From Cyathus striatus (taxonomy: Eukaryota > Basidiomycota > Agaricomycetes > Agaricales > Nidulariaceae): a DNA stretch of 64,000 nucleotides. Each line of letters begins with the position of its first letter. The first letter of the stretch is position 1. Both the position numbers and the translations under genes were made by a program. The notes under the pieces are model-generated. The model did not search any database and was not told the DNA's origin. It worked only from the letters and a program-made list of their open reading frames with translations. This document shows, piece by piece, positions 11,960-25,085 of this stretch. The stretch spans positions 620,001 to 684,000 of the forward strand of contig JAOVFP010000010.1 in the NCBI GenBank assembly GCA_025738555.1, read 5' to 3'.

Positions 11960-12582
11960 AAAGCACGAATAAAATGAAGAAAATGCCGTCGTTTTTATCC
12001 CATACTCGGGAACACATAAAGCCCATATCAGAAACCAAGCCCCATCACTATTCGCCATCAAGGGAGGTCTTGATGTTTAGCCAAAGAGACAGAACTTAAA
12101 TAAATCTGGACGAACTCCATGTGACCCGAAAACGAAAATAAAACGATAATAAGTGTAGTCTCGCGCCGACCCCATACAAATGGATTGTCATTAGTAAGCT
12201 TTTAGATTATGGAACGAAAGACGCACCGTCGCTGCCGGCTGGACTATTACATACACCGTTTCAGCGGATACGTGTATTCCGCCGTCCTGGTACTGTATCA
12301 TTTTACCTGACAGGATCTGAAGTTCATGGATCGTAAAATCCTTCGAGTTTTCGAAAGTCTTCAACAGTTCAGTAAGGCAGACATGGTTTACTTGTGGTTG
12401 AAGGAGAACTTACTACTACTTTGACCATTAGAGGTAACTGATTCGTCCTCAGGATTAGAGCAACTCTATAGGAACGATCAAGAAAGGGGTATGTGCAGTA
12501 GAGAAAACTTGCTCACCGACATATCGCGAGATAGATATTGTCGTTTACTGCGACGTATCTTATTACGACGTTTCTTCTCCAT
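11960..12582 (-). CDS. Family A repeat gene, copy A2
   Basis: A three-exon small gene on the minus strand. Exon 1 is 12,582-12,517: a basic start MEKKRRNKIRRSKRQY, then a GTGAGC donor. Exon 2 is serine-rich and acidic (SCSNPEDESVTSNGQSSS). Exon 3 contains SKDFTIHELQILSGK, DGGIHVSAETVYVIVQPAATV and runs toward 12,200. The basic head, acidic-serine middle and hydrophobic-strand tail are shared with A1, A3 and A4. The function is unknown. A second, partial 5' half (exon 2-like SSSDTGHDPVASRDRSSS) sits just upstream at 12,600-12,830. CpG sites are intact here, which makes this the reference for judging decay in A1. Confidence 0.4.
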
Positions 12583-13329
12583 GTCTTGAATAATCCAGTA
12601 TGGCTCAGTGGAGATCGCTTTGTCGCAGAAGGAACTTGACTTACTACTACTTCGATCACGCGATGCGACGGGATCGTGCCCGGTATCAGATGAGCCCTAT
12701 ATGGGCGTCCAGGAATGGGATTTGTACAATAGAGGCCTAATAATCACAGTTGTGTTTTGTGAGGACTGTCGCTCCTCCTGACGACGTCTCTCCTGGATGA
12801 TTGTCTATCATTATGTCATTGAAAAACCTGTTCTCGCGAGATCTCCCTTCAATAGTTTTATGCAAGTGTTTTCCGTAACGCATCTTTTGGATGTGGAGCG
12901 AAGAGTGGATCTTTTGGTGGAACTTAATTGTTAGGTTATTAGGCTCATAGAGAGTAAGTTAAGGTTTTTATACTCATGCACGTTGCAATGTTGGAGCATA
13001 ATGCAGTTACTTAACTTACTAACGCAGACGTGATCACTCCATTTGGAGGTTAAAAGAATAATTATGGTCGTAGTGCACAAAACCCATGACACAGCATGAG
13101 GAAACTTCACTGTAATAAGGTTTACCTAATGCTATATGGTGCCATATCTAGTTAATTATAAATTCTAATGCATACTGCTTATGCTATTTACTGTAGAAAA
13201 TGAAAGTATCGGTTGACAGTGATGTAGCCGGCAGAAAAATGAGCGCTTGAAAGAAGTTGATGTATACATATTTATGCTAACAACATACATTAGTAACTTC
13301 TATTTCCGGTCTTCGGTGAACAAGCTGGA

Positions 13330-13580
13330 GTGAAATAGCCGTCATCTTTTGCGACACTTGTTTCCCATCTCAACCCGTACTAAGAGTTATTAGTTCACCT
13401 CCCCGCAGTCGGAGGTGCCCTGGGAAGGTGGGAGGGATATAGGACTTATCTTCATTGATAAGAAGGTATTTACAGCTGTTTGTTGAACGATGTAGCACCC
13501 AGGTTGACAGCCATCCATCCGGGCCCAGGGACATGGCTGCGCCGGCGACTAAGTATTCCTCAAGCAACATATGACGCTAT
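13330..13580 (-). repeat. Family A 5' flank fragment
   Basis: Matches the region just upstream of copy A4 (60,355-60,500): both contain TAAGAGTT...GTTAGTTC, a GAGG...CCTGGGAAGG segment and TCTTCATTGATA. It is the detached leader of another family A copy. Confidence 0.5.
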
Positions 13581-13619
13581 GAGCATTATGATTGGTAGGG
13601 GCTGTGAACATTTCGAGTT

Positions 13620-14245
13620 CCCGTTAAATTTTTCGAGTTACAGTTAAGTTACAGTTAAGTTACAGTCGAGTTCCCCTATTGGGCTCGCTTATATTTTTCG
13701 AGTCAAAGTTAAGTGGCCATTTTCCTCGCTTATTATTTCGAGTGGACTTAAGTTCCTCGCTTATATTTTTTGGTGAAAGTCGAGTTCCCTCGAGTCAAGT
13801 GAAGTTACTCGTTTTTTTTTTTTTTGAGTGAAAGTTGAGTTCCCTCGAGTCAAGTGAAGTTACCTGCTTATTTTTTTTTGAGTGAAAGTTGAGTTCCCTC
13901 GAGTCAAGTGAAGTTACCTGCTTATTTTTTTTTGAGTGAAAGTTGAGTTCCCTCGAGTCAAGTGAAGTTACTCGCTTATTTTTTTTTGAGTGAAAGTTGA
14001 GTTCCCTCGAGTCAAGTGAAGTTACTCATTTTTTTTTTTTTGAGTGAAAGTCGAGTTTCCTTGGTCGAACTAGGTGACTCACATATTTTTAAGAACGACA
14101 GTTAGCGAGATAAATCAAACATCTATTCATGCAGATATTTCCGTGCACGAGTCTTCGAGTGAAGTCGAGTTCCCTCGAATCAAATTAAATTACTCGCTAT
14201 TTTTTTTTTGAGCGAAAGTCGAGTTTCCTTAGTAAAACTAGGTGA
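13620..14245. repeat. Tandem array, GAGTTCCCTCGAGTCAAGTGAAGTT type
   Basis: Units of about 54-57 bp, each with an oligo-T run, GAGTGAAAGTTGAGTTCC and CTCGAGTCAAGTGAAG. Five units are nearly identical (13,790-14,050) and the flanking ones more diverged. The short motif AGTTCC/AAGTTCC with CGAGT links this array to those at 26,690, 52,540 and 53,515. Confidence 0.8.
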
Positions 14246-14631
14246 CTCGCATATGGAATAATAAGTGAGCATATTTGTATTGATAGATATGCTAGCATCA
14301 TAAATATTTTTTGTACAGTATGTCAATAAGGGGTAATATAGGTTGGAATAGGAAGGAAGTATGCCTACGTATAACTTATAGGTCTGGCGTACTTAGCTAC
14401 ACCCTGAACAGTGCCAAAGTCGGTGTTATATTTTTTTTTTTCAATCCTAGTTTATTAAGTCGGTTGTGGAAAACCATATGTCACGACTACATGGTGCGAT
14501 CTACTTGACTAAGAGAGACTATCTAACTGGTGTGAGTGGGGTACTGTTGCTATGAACTCGGGCTGTGATGCCAGAGGTGAGGACGTCCGGTCTTGGCAGG
14601 TATATGGCAGGAAACCGGATCGTGTCAAGAG

Positions 14632-15333
14632 TCAGGCATCTGGTGGGTCCCACTCGGGGAGGGTGCCTGGTGTGTGGTCGAAGCGTGCGGTGGTGCGGGC
14701 ATAGGTGAAGAGCGCAGCAATGCATTTGGGCGAGGTGAGGAGTTTTCCTAGCGTGAGGCAGTCCCGCGCTGTCCTGTGAGTAGGACAGTGGAATAGGAAG
14801 TGGTCAGTGGTTTCGGGCCTGAGGTGGCAGCGGCGACAGACAGGAGAGGGGGATTTCCCAATGCAGTGGAGGTGGTGGTACAGGGGGTTATGATTCGTAA
14901 TGAGATAACCTAGCAGTGTTGAGAGTTTACGGGGTAATGTGAAGAATGTCTCCTGGAATTTCGGGAGACGTTTGAGAGGGAGGATGCGGTTAATTTGATG
15001 GTAGCAAGGGGAGGTTCTCCAGGCGTTGTCATTGTGTGATATGAGAGAAATCCGGTGGGCCGTGCAGAGTGTAGCTTTGTTCGTGGGGAGTGGTAAACGT
15101 AAGCTTTTGGTAGAAAGGGGTGAGGGCTTGAGCCATTCATGATAGCGCCCTTTGCCTCTGCGTGTTCGTTTCCTGGCACATCCAAGTGTCCCGGTACCCA
15201 TCGAATGGTGATGGTGGGTCGGCGGGCCAGGGGGCGCGTTCAAGGATGGATCCCAGCTGATGTCATTGTTATCTTGTGGGCGGAGGTATGTGCTATGTAC
15301 GAGGAACTTCTTACAGCTACCTCGCCCAGCCAC
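14632..15333 (-). pseudogene. LINE relic: RNase H and C-terminal zinc motif
   Basis: Remnant of the C-terminal end of a non-LTR retrotransposon polyprotein. One frame reads TIRWVPGHLDVPGNEHAEA, the typical ribonuclease H ending. A frameshift later, around 15,100, another frame reads LLGYLITNHNPLYHHL and CRRCHLRPETTDHFLFHC, a reverse-transcriptase-associated zinc motif (C-x2-C-x8-H-x4-C). Reverse transcriptase itself is missing, and the frameshift marks it as dead. Other relics of the same kind occur at 25,272, 50,810 and 52,135. Confidence 0.7.
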
Positions 15334-15573
15334 TCATAACTCCCTTCTAACTCGATGGCGTGAGTTCACTGGCGTCGTCGTACATACACGAATACTTGTG
15401 TAACATTGTAGGCAGGAATTGGAGTTTGAATTAAGCTTCAATGGGCACAAAAGCCGCTTTCTCGTCTTCACCTTCCACTCTGTACTCAACCACACACATT
15501 GCCGACCTCTAAAGCATTCTGAGGTGAACTTAGCACATTAGCACTCCACTCATCATCCTGAAACCTGCCTTAT

Positions 15574-15934
15574 ATGCCGAAAAGGATCCCCCCCATTCTT
15601 GATCTCGAATACGACGAACAATTGAAGAAATATAAGGTATGGTTTTGTATATTTCCGAATTTTACACCGGTTTTCACGTTCCAGATCGGCGACGACGTCA
15701 TGGTCTTCTACCACCAACGTATATATAGAGGTCGTAGACGGGGGCCGACTTGGAGGAAGGGGAAGTTAGAGAAGATTGTTGAAGGTATCTCGGATACAGC
15801 GAAACAGTGGAGGGTAAGTGATTCGGACTGCTATAACAATGAATTTCAACTTATGTCTTCATGTATCAGTTCTTGCAATTTCATGTCAGACTCGGAAAGC
15901 GAACTTGTTGCGCATTTGGTTGGACCCAAATTAG
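15574..15934 (+). CDS. Small hypothetical protein, three exons
   Basis: Exons 15,574-15,636, 15,685-15,813 and 15,890-15,934 join in frame through GT-AG introns of 48 and 76 bp to give about 78 aa. The middle exon (IGDDVMVFYHQRIYRGRR...WRKGKLEKIVEG) looks like a small basic beta-barrel (SH3/KOW-like), but I cannot assign a family. Other acceptors near 15,870 would change the third exon. It could also be an exon of a degraded larger gene. Confidence 0.33.
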
Positions 15935-16344
15935 ATATCCTGTGTAAGTATATCTTCCTTTTTTTTCTCTTCCTACTCACTTTCTGAAGCTATAGAAAAT
16001 GATGGGCTTACATGTATGATAAATGGCCTGTAGTATCGTACTTATATATTGGTGCTACATGTTAATATTCATACTAAAATTGTTTTCATATATTCTTTAC
16101 TGTATCAAATGTTTGCTATATCCTGTATCGAGAACACCTTGTATCGAGACACATACCTATCGCAATGGGCATTTCCTCTAGGCGCTATGCTATTGCCTGG
16201 GACCGGCCTCTCTCTACACGGTCGTCTACAATGCAGAATGCACGGGCTTTATTCTGGGCACCCACCTCCTGAAATCCCTACGGATCGGCAGTTATCGTAT
16301 GGTCTCCTTTGCGGCAGACATTCAGGCATTTATTCGCAATCTTA

Positions 16345-18217
16345 TATGATGCTCCAACTATTAATAAATTCACCGTGCTTTAAACCTGTGCCGTATTTCG
16401 GTTGCCATAAATAAGTGTCGCCGTAATCGCAGAATTGGCTTATTCTTCAATATTTTATATACATATATATTCTACACGGTTATGGTATGTATTCATATAT
16501 TATAACATCTTCGAAATTGACCGTTTCGACGACTTTTTGCGGCCTCGGAAATCTCCGTTCAAGGTTCCCACGTCCTCTCGAGGATGAGAAATGTACATCG
16601 TTATGACTTCGCTCTCACTAATACATTAGAATATGTAACATATAATTATTACATTAAATGCTATTCACTTAACTGAGATAAGCTAAGGCATTTGATAGGC
16701 ACCTACAATGCTCGAATTTTTATGTTATGTTATACCTCTTCTGCGCCATCTTTCTTAATTTATTGATAGTAATAAAGCAGTGTATTGGGAAGCTGAACAT
16801 ACAGTATAGCTCGAAGGTATCTGGACGTGGTTTTACTTTGATGAGCAGTGTACAGGTGCTTTTATATTGGAGATAAGAAAATATAAACCTTTTAGTGTTA
16901 GATATCTATTAATAAAATGTACAAAAGTGAAATAAGAGCATAAATGAGGTTCTATTATCCCTAACGTTACAGTTGAATGAAGTTGGATGTACGGCACAAC
17001 GGTCAGAACAGCGCGGGAATTAAAACGGTAATTTCTGAATCCTTAGAAAGTTGTCAAAACGGTCAATTTTACAGACATATCCACAGTAGATTTACATACC
17101 AACATATATTATAAAATAGCAGAATGTATTTATGATGGAAATGTCAAAAAATGCGCAGATTATACGATTAAAGCTGTGGGATGTGAAGTGTTGTTGAAGG
17201 GAAACTAGAGTTTCAGCGAGTGCGACTGGGTCTGTCAGTCGCTAGCGGCTTCGAATCGAGAGTATAAGTCTTGAGGTTATGTTTGTGATAAGTCTGAAAT
17301 GATCAGACTTCGAGTTTTGATATGCGAGTGCTAGAGCAAATACTTGAGGTTGTTATCGAGAGTAGTGTCGACCCGAGGGCGCTCTTCTTGAGCTACTTAA
17401 CCCTTGTCGAACAGTGGAGAATGGCTAGGGTAGATGTGAACTCCTCTATTAACTGGGGAGATGTAGCTAACTACAGAGGGTTTATATATGTAATTATCTA
17501 TGTGATTCATATAAAATTTAAGGAGTAAACTAGAGTAAAGAGAAACATAGCTTTGGAGAGATGCGTGCAGCAACACGTGTTGAGTGTTGTCGCTTTTTCT
17601 GCTGTTGTCGATTGCTGTGTCCGATTCCATGGGTGTCGTCCGAGCCGAATCGGGATGTTTGCTTTCGGGGTTGTTTGGTTCTAAGGGTGTTGGTTGGTCC
17701 GGCACGTGACTTGTTGGTTTCGGAACGTGTCGACTTTGGTGGAATAACCTTTTGTATTCTAATGACTTCACTTTTCTCCATCTTCGATCTGCTTTGTTTG
17801 GCATGCGTGCACAGTGATCTGGTACGTGTTTCATTGTATTTTTCGTTAAGATTCTGACGTGGCTATGTGTTTTATATGATTTCATACGTAGGCCACTGAC
17901 AGGCCTTACACAGCGACACATAAGTATGGCGAACCGAACTATAACTACAGCGAATTTATTAATAGATATGATGCTCCATCCTCGAGAAGGTGTGGGAACC
18001 TTGAACGGAGATTTCCGAGGCTGCAAAAAGTTGTCGAAACGGTCAATTTCGAAGACGTTATAATATATGAATACATACCATAACCATGTATTCTACATAT
18101 GTATATAAAACATTGAGGAATAAGCCAATTCTGCAATTATGGCGATACTTATTTATGGCAACCGAAGTATGGCACAGGTTTTAAGTATGGTGAATTAATT
18201 AATAGTTGGAGCATCAA
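16345..18217. mobile_element. 1.9-kb foldback element with ~240-bp inverted arms
   Basis: 16,345-16,588 is nearly the reverse complement of 17,976-18,217, with only scattered differences. Both arms start with GATGCTCCAACTATTAAT. They share the landmarks GGTTGCCATAAATAAGT, GCAGAATTGGCTTATTC, GAAATTGACCGTTTCGAC and GGAAATCTCCGTTCAAGG. Part of the outer arm is repeated again at 17,897-17,975. I saw no convincing target-site duplication and no transposase inside. The 209-aa minus-strand frame at 17,397-18,026 overlaps the arm and has no recognisable motif. Confidence 0.6.
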
Positions 18218-18772
18218 GTGCAGTGGTGAACGGAATGACTCAAACAGGCACATGTAAGTCTCTTATTGAGTTATGACAACAGGATAGACTAAAGAATAAT
18301 CCCTGGTTACGTGATGACGAGGCTGTGCAACACCTGTCTTAGCTCATGGACTCTACTACAACCAGTAATCTCAATGATTCCTTAACTGAAGAACTAGGTA
18401 TTGCTTGGCTGCCATATCTGAGCCTCTTGGTATTGACCCAGGATGTTTTCCAGGCAATAGTACCAGTAGCCTAGTTGAACTTGATAAACATCTATGTGAC
18501 ATTGACTTGTTATGGAGTAGTAATATGTCATGATATGTATGAGGCGCATCAGATGAATACATGTTATATGGGGATAATACTATTTTTCTGCAGTTCGAAA
18601 TAGGGGGCTTTGGTGAAACATATTCATTGCTTCAGACGTCAACAAGCATTTTTATCCCAGCTTGCAGCAAGTTATAGATAGCACTAAACAGGAATCAAGA
18701 AATGGGATTTGTATGTACTATTAACTAATATTCATCTATAACTTCTGGTTTACACAATAGCAGGCCAAATAT

Positions 18773-21700
18773 GTGCAGTTGATTGGAAGTTTATTTGCTG
18801 TCGGACATAAACGGAAACGTTCCATTTCGAATTCCACATCCCCTACTCCCAAGAAACTAAAAGCTCCTACTGGCGAAGAGAAGACTGAAGGAGAGGGGAG
18901 TAGGAGGGAAACAACTACGCAGGATCTCCTCAACACAGTGGGTTTGTTACACTATAATGATATGCCCTCCACCTTTTCTAACATCCCCCACCAGGCGTGG
19001 TTATAGCCTGCTTACAGATCTACAAAAATGAGACACAGGATGACATTGATAAGAAGCATAAGATAATTGGCGAAGTGTATGAACGAGCGGAACAAGGCAT
19101 ACCGAAAGGATTCGCGCTCTTTGTAACACCTGAAGGTCAGTTATTGATGTATAATAAGAGGTTATTTGCTAAATACTATCTATCCTTTTGCATTTAGGAC
19201 ATATCCGAGGATATATTGCGAGACCCGTTGAAAGGGACATAACTGGACTACTTCCTAAAGTCGAAGTCGAACCCATGGAAGTCGAACCCGTGGAACCTAT
19301 ACAATCAAATACAACCCATGCGCAGACAAAAATCGGTGTTAAAGCTTCAAAGCATAACACCAGTGACAGCGATGATAGTGACAGTGATGACAGTGACAGC
19401 GAGACCGACGATGAGAGTGATGATGACGACGACGATGACGAAGACGACGGGAAGGTCCTGAATGTTAAGAGTGGTCGCAAGTTTAGAGGAATCAATAAAC
19501 GCGAGCTCAAAAAGATTACCAAAACAATTGATCTTTGGCCCGGTGAAGACCCTAATACGTGGAACACTTTTCCGGATGGAGAGTGGCAACACAAGTACTC
19601 TCTGCGATATTACGCTGATACAGGACGAATGAAGATCCAATGGGCGAACCAGTCATCTTGGGGAGTGAAAAGGAATGGAAGCCGAGACGCAAAAACATAC
19701 AAAAGAGGCTATAGATGTCAAAGGACTTGCCGAGGAGTCTTTACTTGTGATAATCCCAGTTGCCTGGTTATTATTTATGCCAGATCCACATCGAAGGCAC
19801 AAAGTAAGCAGCAAGAACGGAAGTGTAAGCAATGTAAAAACTCGATAACCTACATTAGATGCAACGCCAAGTCCATTACTTATATTTATAGGAAGGGCGT
19901 ATATTTCTGTCAGCACGGTTTTCATCATCACGGCAAACCGGGTGACGTAGTTAGTCCCTTACCAGTGCAGCACGAAAAGTTAAGGCAGGATGTCATTTTA
20001 CATTCAAACGCTAAAGCTTCGGAGCTGCAGTCAGGAGCGCGAGATGTAATGGGCATACCTGGGGTGCCGGCGACTGATTATTCCACCTGTTATAACAATG
20101 TCCACAGAATCGCTGTGGAAAGAAAACAGATCATTGAGTCTTTGGGGGGCCCCCCAATGACGCTGGAGTTCAATCTCGAAGCATACAAAACATTCTCTAA
20201 AGCATATCTGACATTTATTGTCGCTGAGGATCTTATCGACAAGAAAGTTATCTCTTTCCAATCTACTTGGATGGCTTCCTTACTCGTCAGAGCTGATTTT
20301 AATCCTTCTGGGTTAAATGGTGTTATCTCAGATGCCGCACATGGCTGGTGGAAAGACAGGTCTTCTCTCATTATTATTTCTACACTCTATTGCATGCAAA
20401 CTTTATCATGGATGCCGGTCTTGTTCACCTACAGCGACGGCGGAACGAGCCTACACTACAAGCTTCATTTCCGGGTGTTATTCGGAAATATCTTCATTCT
20501 GTACAGAGAGAACAACGTGCAGATTACCGATTGTGCCTTCTCTGGGGTATGTATTTTATATGCTCTCCCTCCATAGATAACACACATTAACCACCTGTTA
20601 GGTTGTTGATTTCAGTGAGGTCCAGCGAAATGGGTATATCGACACATTTGTTGAGATGGCCATTGAAATGAATGATCCTCGAGATCTTGTTGAACTGAGG
20701 GTTGCCACTGAGGGTCTTCTGAAAGGCTGCCAACAGCATTTTAAAAGCAGCGTGAGGCATATCAAGCATATGAAAGGAATCGACGACGATTCCAACAGCT
20801 ATAAATTTGAAATGAACGTGCTTCGTCTTCTCAATGTGCCAGTGAAAGAATTTGACGAGATTGTCGAGAAGATTTTTCTAACCTTCCCGAAGGTGAAGCC
20901 ATGGCTATCCTGGTATTTACGGCCCCACATGGCATCGATGATTTTCCAGTGTAAACGAAGGATGGGGGTTACTGAATGGACATCTCTACCATCCACGACG
21001 AATGCTGAGGAAGCGCAGCACTTCAAGATGTATATGTCCCAGGGTCGAGACCACTACTTTTACGAAGGCCTTAAATCGTTGAAGGCGCTTGCAGACGCGA
21101 ACAAAACAACATTCAATGCTGTCATTAGTAAGTCTTAACTCTTATCTTAAGTTGGGGATGGTACTGATATTTATTTTCATAGCTGGCGCACGTATTCGTT
21201 ATGGAAAAGCTGCACCCTGGCAGACATACGATCGAAAGTCTCGCCATCCAGAAAGGAAGCTAATTGATGAGTCGACAGACGAGGAAACCGAGAAGGAAAA
21301 TAAAGTGACCGAATCGCCTGAAGAGGAGTCCCCAAAGAAAACATTGGCTGAGAATAAACCAAAGAAGAAAAGAGCAGAGAAGATCGTGAACAATGGTCAT
21401 CCTTATGATCACAAAACCAAAAAATATTTAGACACCCATGCAGGTCTAAATGAAGCTGCTAAGAACGAAGAGAAGGCTAAGCTCTTTCAAGTGACAAAAG
21501 CAACGGAGAGAGCCAAAAAAAATGCCACAAAAAAAGTAACAACACAACGGAAGACTCGACAGGGACCTAAAGGTGTTACAGAGCCTCAAAAGAAGAAAAG
21601 TCAGCACGAGCTACTACCTAAAGGCATTCCAAAGCCTCATAAGAAAAAAATGTTTGAAGATTTTAGCTCTAGCCCACCGAATATCTCTGATGAAGGGCGC

Positions 21701-24508
21701 AAACCCAGTCTTTTTGCTTCCTTCTCATGGGAGGACAATTCGTGCTGGTTGGATTCTTCTTTACAGCTCTTATTTCAGGCTTTGTATCGTCGTCCCCGCG
21801 ACTTCGAAACTGCGGTGAGGACTGTGCCACCAGACTGCCATCTGAAGGTAGTTGAGACGTTATTTAATAAATACTCGGGCTATCAAGCCGAGGTCTTTAG
21901 CCTATCCTCTGTAAAGAAGCTTTCAGAGGAACGGAATATATTCTTAAACTATCTCGCAAATCATAGGATAGGAAATATTAGAAAGGGCAATTTCAACAAC
22001 CTCTGGGTGAGTTAGTACGATCCATCACATATACTTTCTTATTGGCTTCATGGTTAGGAATGGTTCTATGACGTTGTGAACAAGGCGAGCATGGAAAGCA
22101 AGTATAATGGCCACCTGTACTTTGAACGACTCAAGGTGGCCATACGCATATGTTGTAAAGCTCTCGACACAAACGAGATTACACACTTGTACATGGAAAA
22201 GACGCCGAAACGGAAAAGGGCCATTCATCTGACGATTAAGGACTTTAACACATTCAACAGAAATGCAAATACATGGCTTAAGCATCAAACCAGCTTTAAA
22301 TATGACATCCACGATGTACTTCCCTGTTACAGAACCATTGATGGCGAGCCCAAGTGCACTGGGGTTAACTTTGATGTTACGAAATGGTTATCTATCCCAG
22401 TCGTACTAATCATCAATGTAGATGAGGCTTGTTTTACGCCTCAAGGCAAGGACAACTTACCTTTGGTTTGGAATTTTCCGGGGGAAATTCAACCTGATGG
22501 AAATTCCGTTGTTTACGAAATGGTCAGGCGTGCTTTCTATGGTGCCAACCACTTCAGAACTTGGTACTTGTACAACGGTGCAATTTACGACTACGATGGG
22601 ATGAACGCTGGTATCGCAAAAGAGCTCACTGATATGACGGCTAAGACTGCTCTGTACGGACAGAACGTAAATCCTCCACCCGGCTTCTCCACAACCACGG
22701 TCGTTTATAAGTTGCGAGGTGGCATAAGTTCACAAGAATCATTCTTAGAGTGACAGGTCGCAAAGATTCTTGAGCTACATCAGATTAGCGTCTCGGGCAC
22801 GCAGGGGCTACAGAAACCTCTGGTATTAAAGTACCATGGAGCCGATCTTTCTCCAGAGGTCAATCGTCCATGGTTCAAGAAGACGAAGCAAGTGTATACC
22901 CAGGAATATACGAGAGCTATTCCCAAATCGTCCACAATGCCACCACAAGAACCAACAACTCTACACCATCGAGTTACTCCCATAACAGATGATGAGAGCG
23001 GTGAACATTCCATTCCGCCACCAGAGGAATTGTCAACTCAGCATCCAGATGAGAAGGGTTCATCGCAACTACAAGATGGGGAAGATGATGACTCTGTCGA
23101 AAGCGACTCACCTTTCAACTGTCGATGTGGTGTAGCTGGAAACGGCCCAGAACTCGATGCGGAGGCACCAGGAGCTATTCAATGCTACGGGTGCAAAGAT
23201 TGGATGCACTTGGCTTGCCAACGAGGTGGACGAGGATCTTGGCTGCCAGAAGAAACGGATTTCTTCTGTGACTACTGCTCAAAGGGAAAGTCTTATAAAC
23301 CGTAAGCAACCTTTTATTCACTTTATAGCAACTTTTCTTATATTTCCGCCTTTTAGGCCAACCCTCCCGAAAGGGTGGCCACAAAGAATACGAACAAATT
23401 GCTTACTGTTAGTTCTTCCAGGCCACATAAGAGATAACTACTAACTATTTCATCAACTAGAGCAGGGAGAGGCGCTTTAATCCTTGTCGGTCAGTATTGG
23501 TACCCAGGAAGGATTCTTAGGAAAGTCAAGCTAGGACATGAGACGCAATGGGATGTCAAGCTTTGGAGGGACTGTAGTATCCCAAAGAGCAATCAGGGAA
23601 AGTTTCTTATCTACAATGGCGTGAAAGAAAGCGAAATTGTTGATGAGTTGTGGAAAGATATCCAAAGCCAGCGAGGGATACAGGTGATCATATTTTTATA
23701 GTCTTAACATAATAGCTAATGAGCATACCAGCTTGGTCATTGGAAGCTGGCGATTAATACTCCTTCGGAGGAAGACATAATCGAGAACTTCATACAGACT
23801 CCGGTAACAAAAGAAATGGAGGGGATCCTTGGTCCTTACGTCATTATACTGGATGAGCTACTCCATATCGACATCCAAAAAGTCGACCTCCGAAAATATA
23901 GGAACATACCAGCACTTCATTATGCTCGCAGAATGGAGAAATACCCAAAGGAGCAAAGCCTAGGTTATATTCGAGGGACAGTCGACCATTATGGCAACCT
24001 GATGCCTCAGCAACGAGCTGAAATCGCGCATTGGTTCTCTATTAATGTTGCTTCGGCATCGTCAAACAAGAAAAGGCCTTCGAAGAATCATCCATCAAAG
24101 TGGATGCTTACCGTATCATTTGTGCACGCGGTAACATTATACATTATGTCGGCGTACAAGGATAGGCTTGAAACTGGAATGAAGCCTGTCGAAGCTGCAT
24201 GGAAATACCAGGTGAAGGAAAGGATGACGGCTTCTATAGATGTGGACCGTGAGTGCGTGACAATGTTCGAGCAGAGACTGTTTGAATCTTCGGTTGATGC
24301 AAGCTGCGCTGGAAGTGGAATTTGGGGATTCGATGTTGGTCCTCTCCAGAATGAATGGTTTCCTTACAATGAAGTCCCACCTTACTGGCGAGAATCAAAA
24401 TTTGAAGATGTTCAAGCAGATCTGGAGGTATGCTTATGTATGCTCATCCTGGACTGTCATATTAATTATGTGGTCGAATAGGTCGGTCCTAACTACAAAA
24501 AAGAATAA
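18773..24508 (+). CDS. GCM-type zinc domain / MULE transposase / USP peptidase / PHD finger fusion
   Basis: A long multi-exon gene. Domain order: a basic start; an acidic S/D run (19,360-19,450); a GCM/WRKY-like Cys-His DNA-binding region (19,530-19,930); a MULE-type DDE transposase with SDAAHGWW, VVDFSEVQRNGYID and a TTNAEEAQHF glutamate; a lysine-rich linker; a ubiquitin-specific-protease Cys box (WEDNSCWLDSSLQLLF, 21,729) with its His box GANHFRTWYLYNGAIYDYD (22,540); a Cys4-His-Cys3 PHD finger (23,115-23,280); and a tail with VGQYWYPGRIL. Clear splice junctions are 20,546/20,602, 21,127/21,183 and 22,006/22,058, and the last exon is 24,482-24,508 ending in TAA. The true first exon is unresolved and may lie upstream of 18,773. 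A TGA at 22,751-22,753 is in frame unless a 57-bp intron removes it. Its role is probably transposition. The peptidase and PHD parts suggest action on ubiquitin and chromatin, which is inference. Confidence 0.72.
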
Positions 24509-24900
24509 CTAGCATCGGTAAATGGATTGTTTGGTTGAATATGTAGATAGCCATACCGAATATCCAATTCTCCCTCCCTTCCTCATGTAAATCGGCCCTC
24601 GCAGGTGAGCTGTAACAGTAAATGGTTTGTTCTGATGATATACAAAGAACATTAGTTACATCTCGAATACGTAGACAGCCATACCTATGTTATTCCCCAT
24701 CCCTTCCTCATGTAAATCAGCCTTCGCGGCTGAGCTGTAACAGTAAACGGTATCTTCTGATGCTATACAAAGAACATTAGTTACTTCTCGAATACGTAGT
24801 CAGCCGTACCTAATTCCGTTCACAACACGGAGGGGAATACTATGGGAATACTATGTTATTCCCCATCCCTTCCTCATGTAAATCAGCCTTCGCTGTTGAG
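24509..24900. repeat. Three ~130-bp tandem repeats downstream of the MULE fusion gene
   Basis: Three successive copies share CGAATACGTAGACAGCC, CCTTCCTCATGTAAATC and GAGCTGTAACAGTAAA. They begin directly after the stop of the fusion gene, so they may be 3' or subterminal repeats of that element. Confidence 0.75.
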
Positions 24901-25085
24901 CTTTCCTTCTTCTTTTCCTAGTTACTATCAGTATTCAAATGTTTGCTGAAGAATATAATGTATTTATTATTATTTCTACTATTAAGTACACTCGAGATAC
25001 TATCTAACTACGGGGTATGTGGTAGTAATGGAAAGAAAGTGATAGCGTGGCCATATCATGTGACTCCAAATTTGGTTGTTTCGAT

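Noticed and set aside
17397..18026. 209-aa minus-strand frame
   Set aside because: It overlaps the inverted arm of the foldback element, and its sequence has no motif or paralogue.
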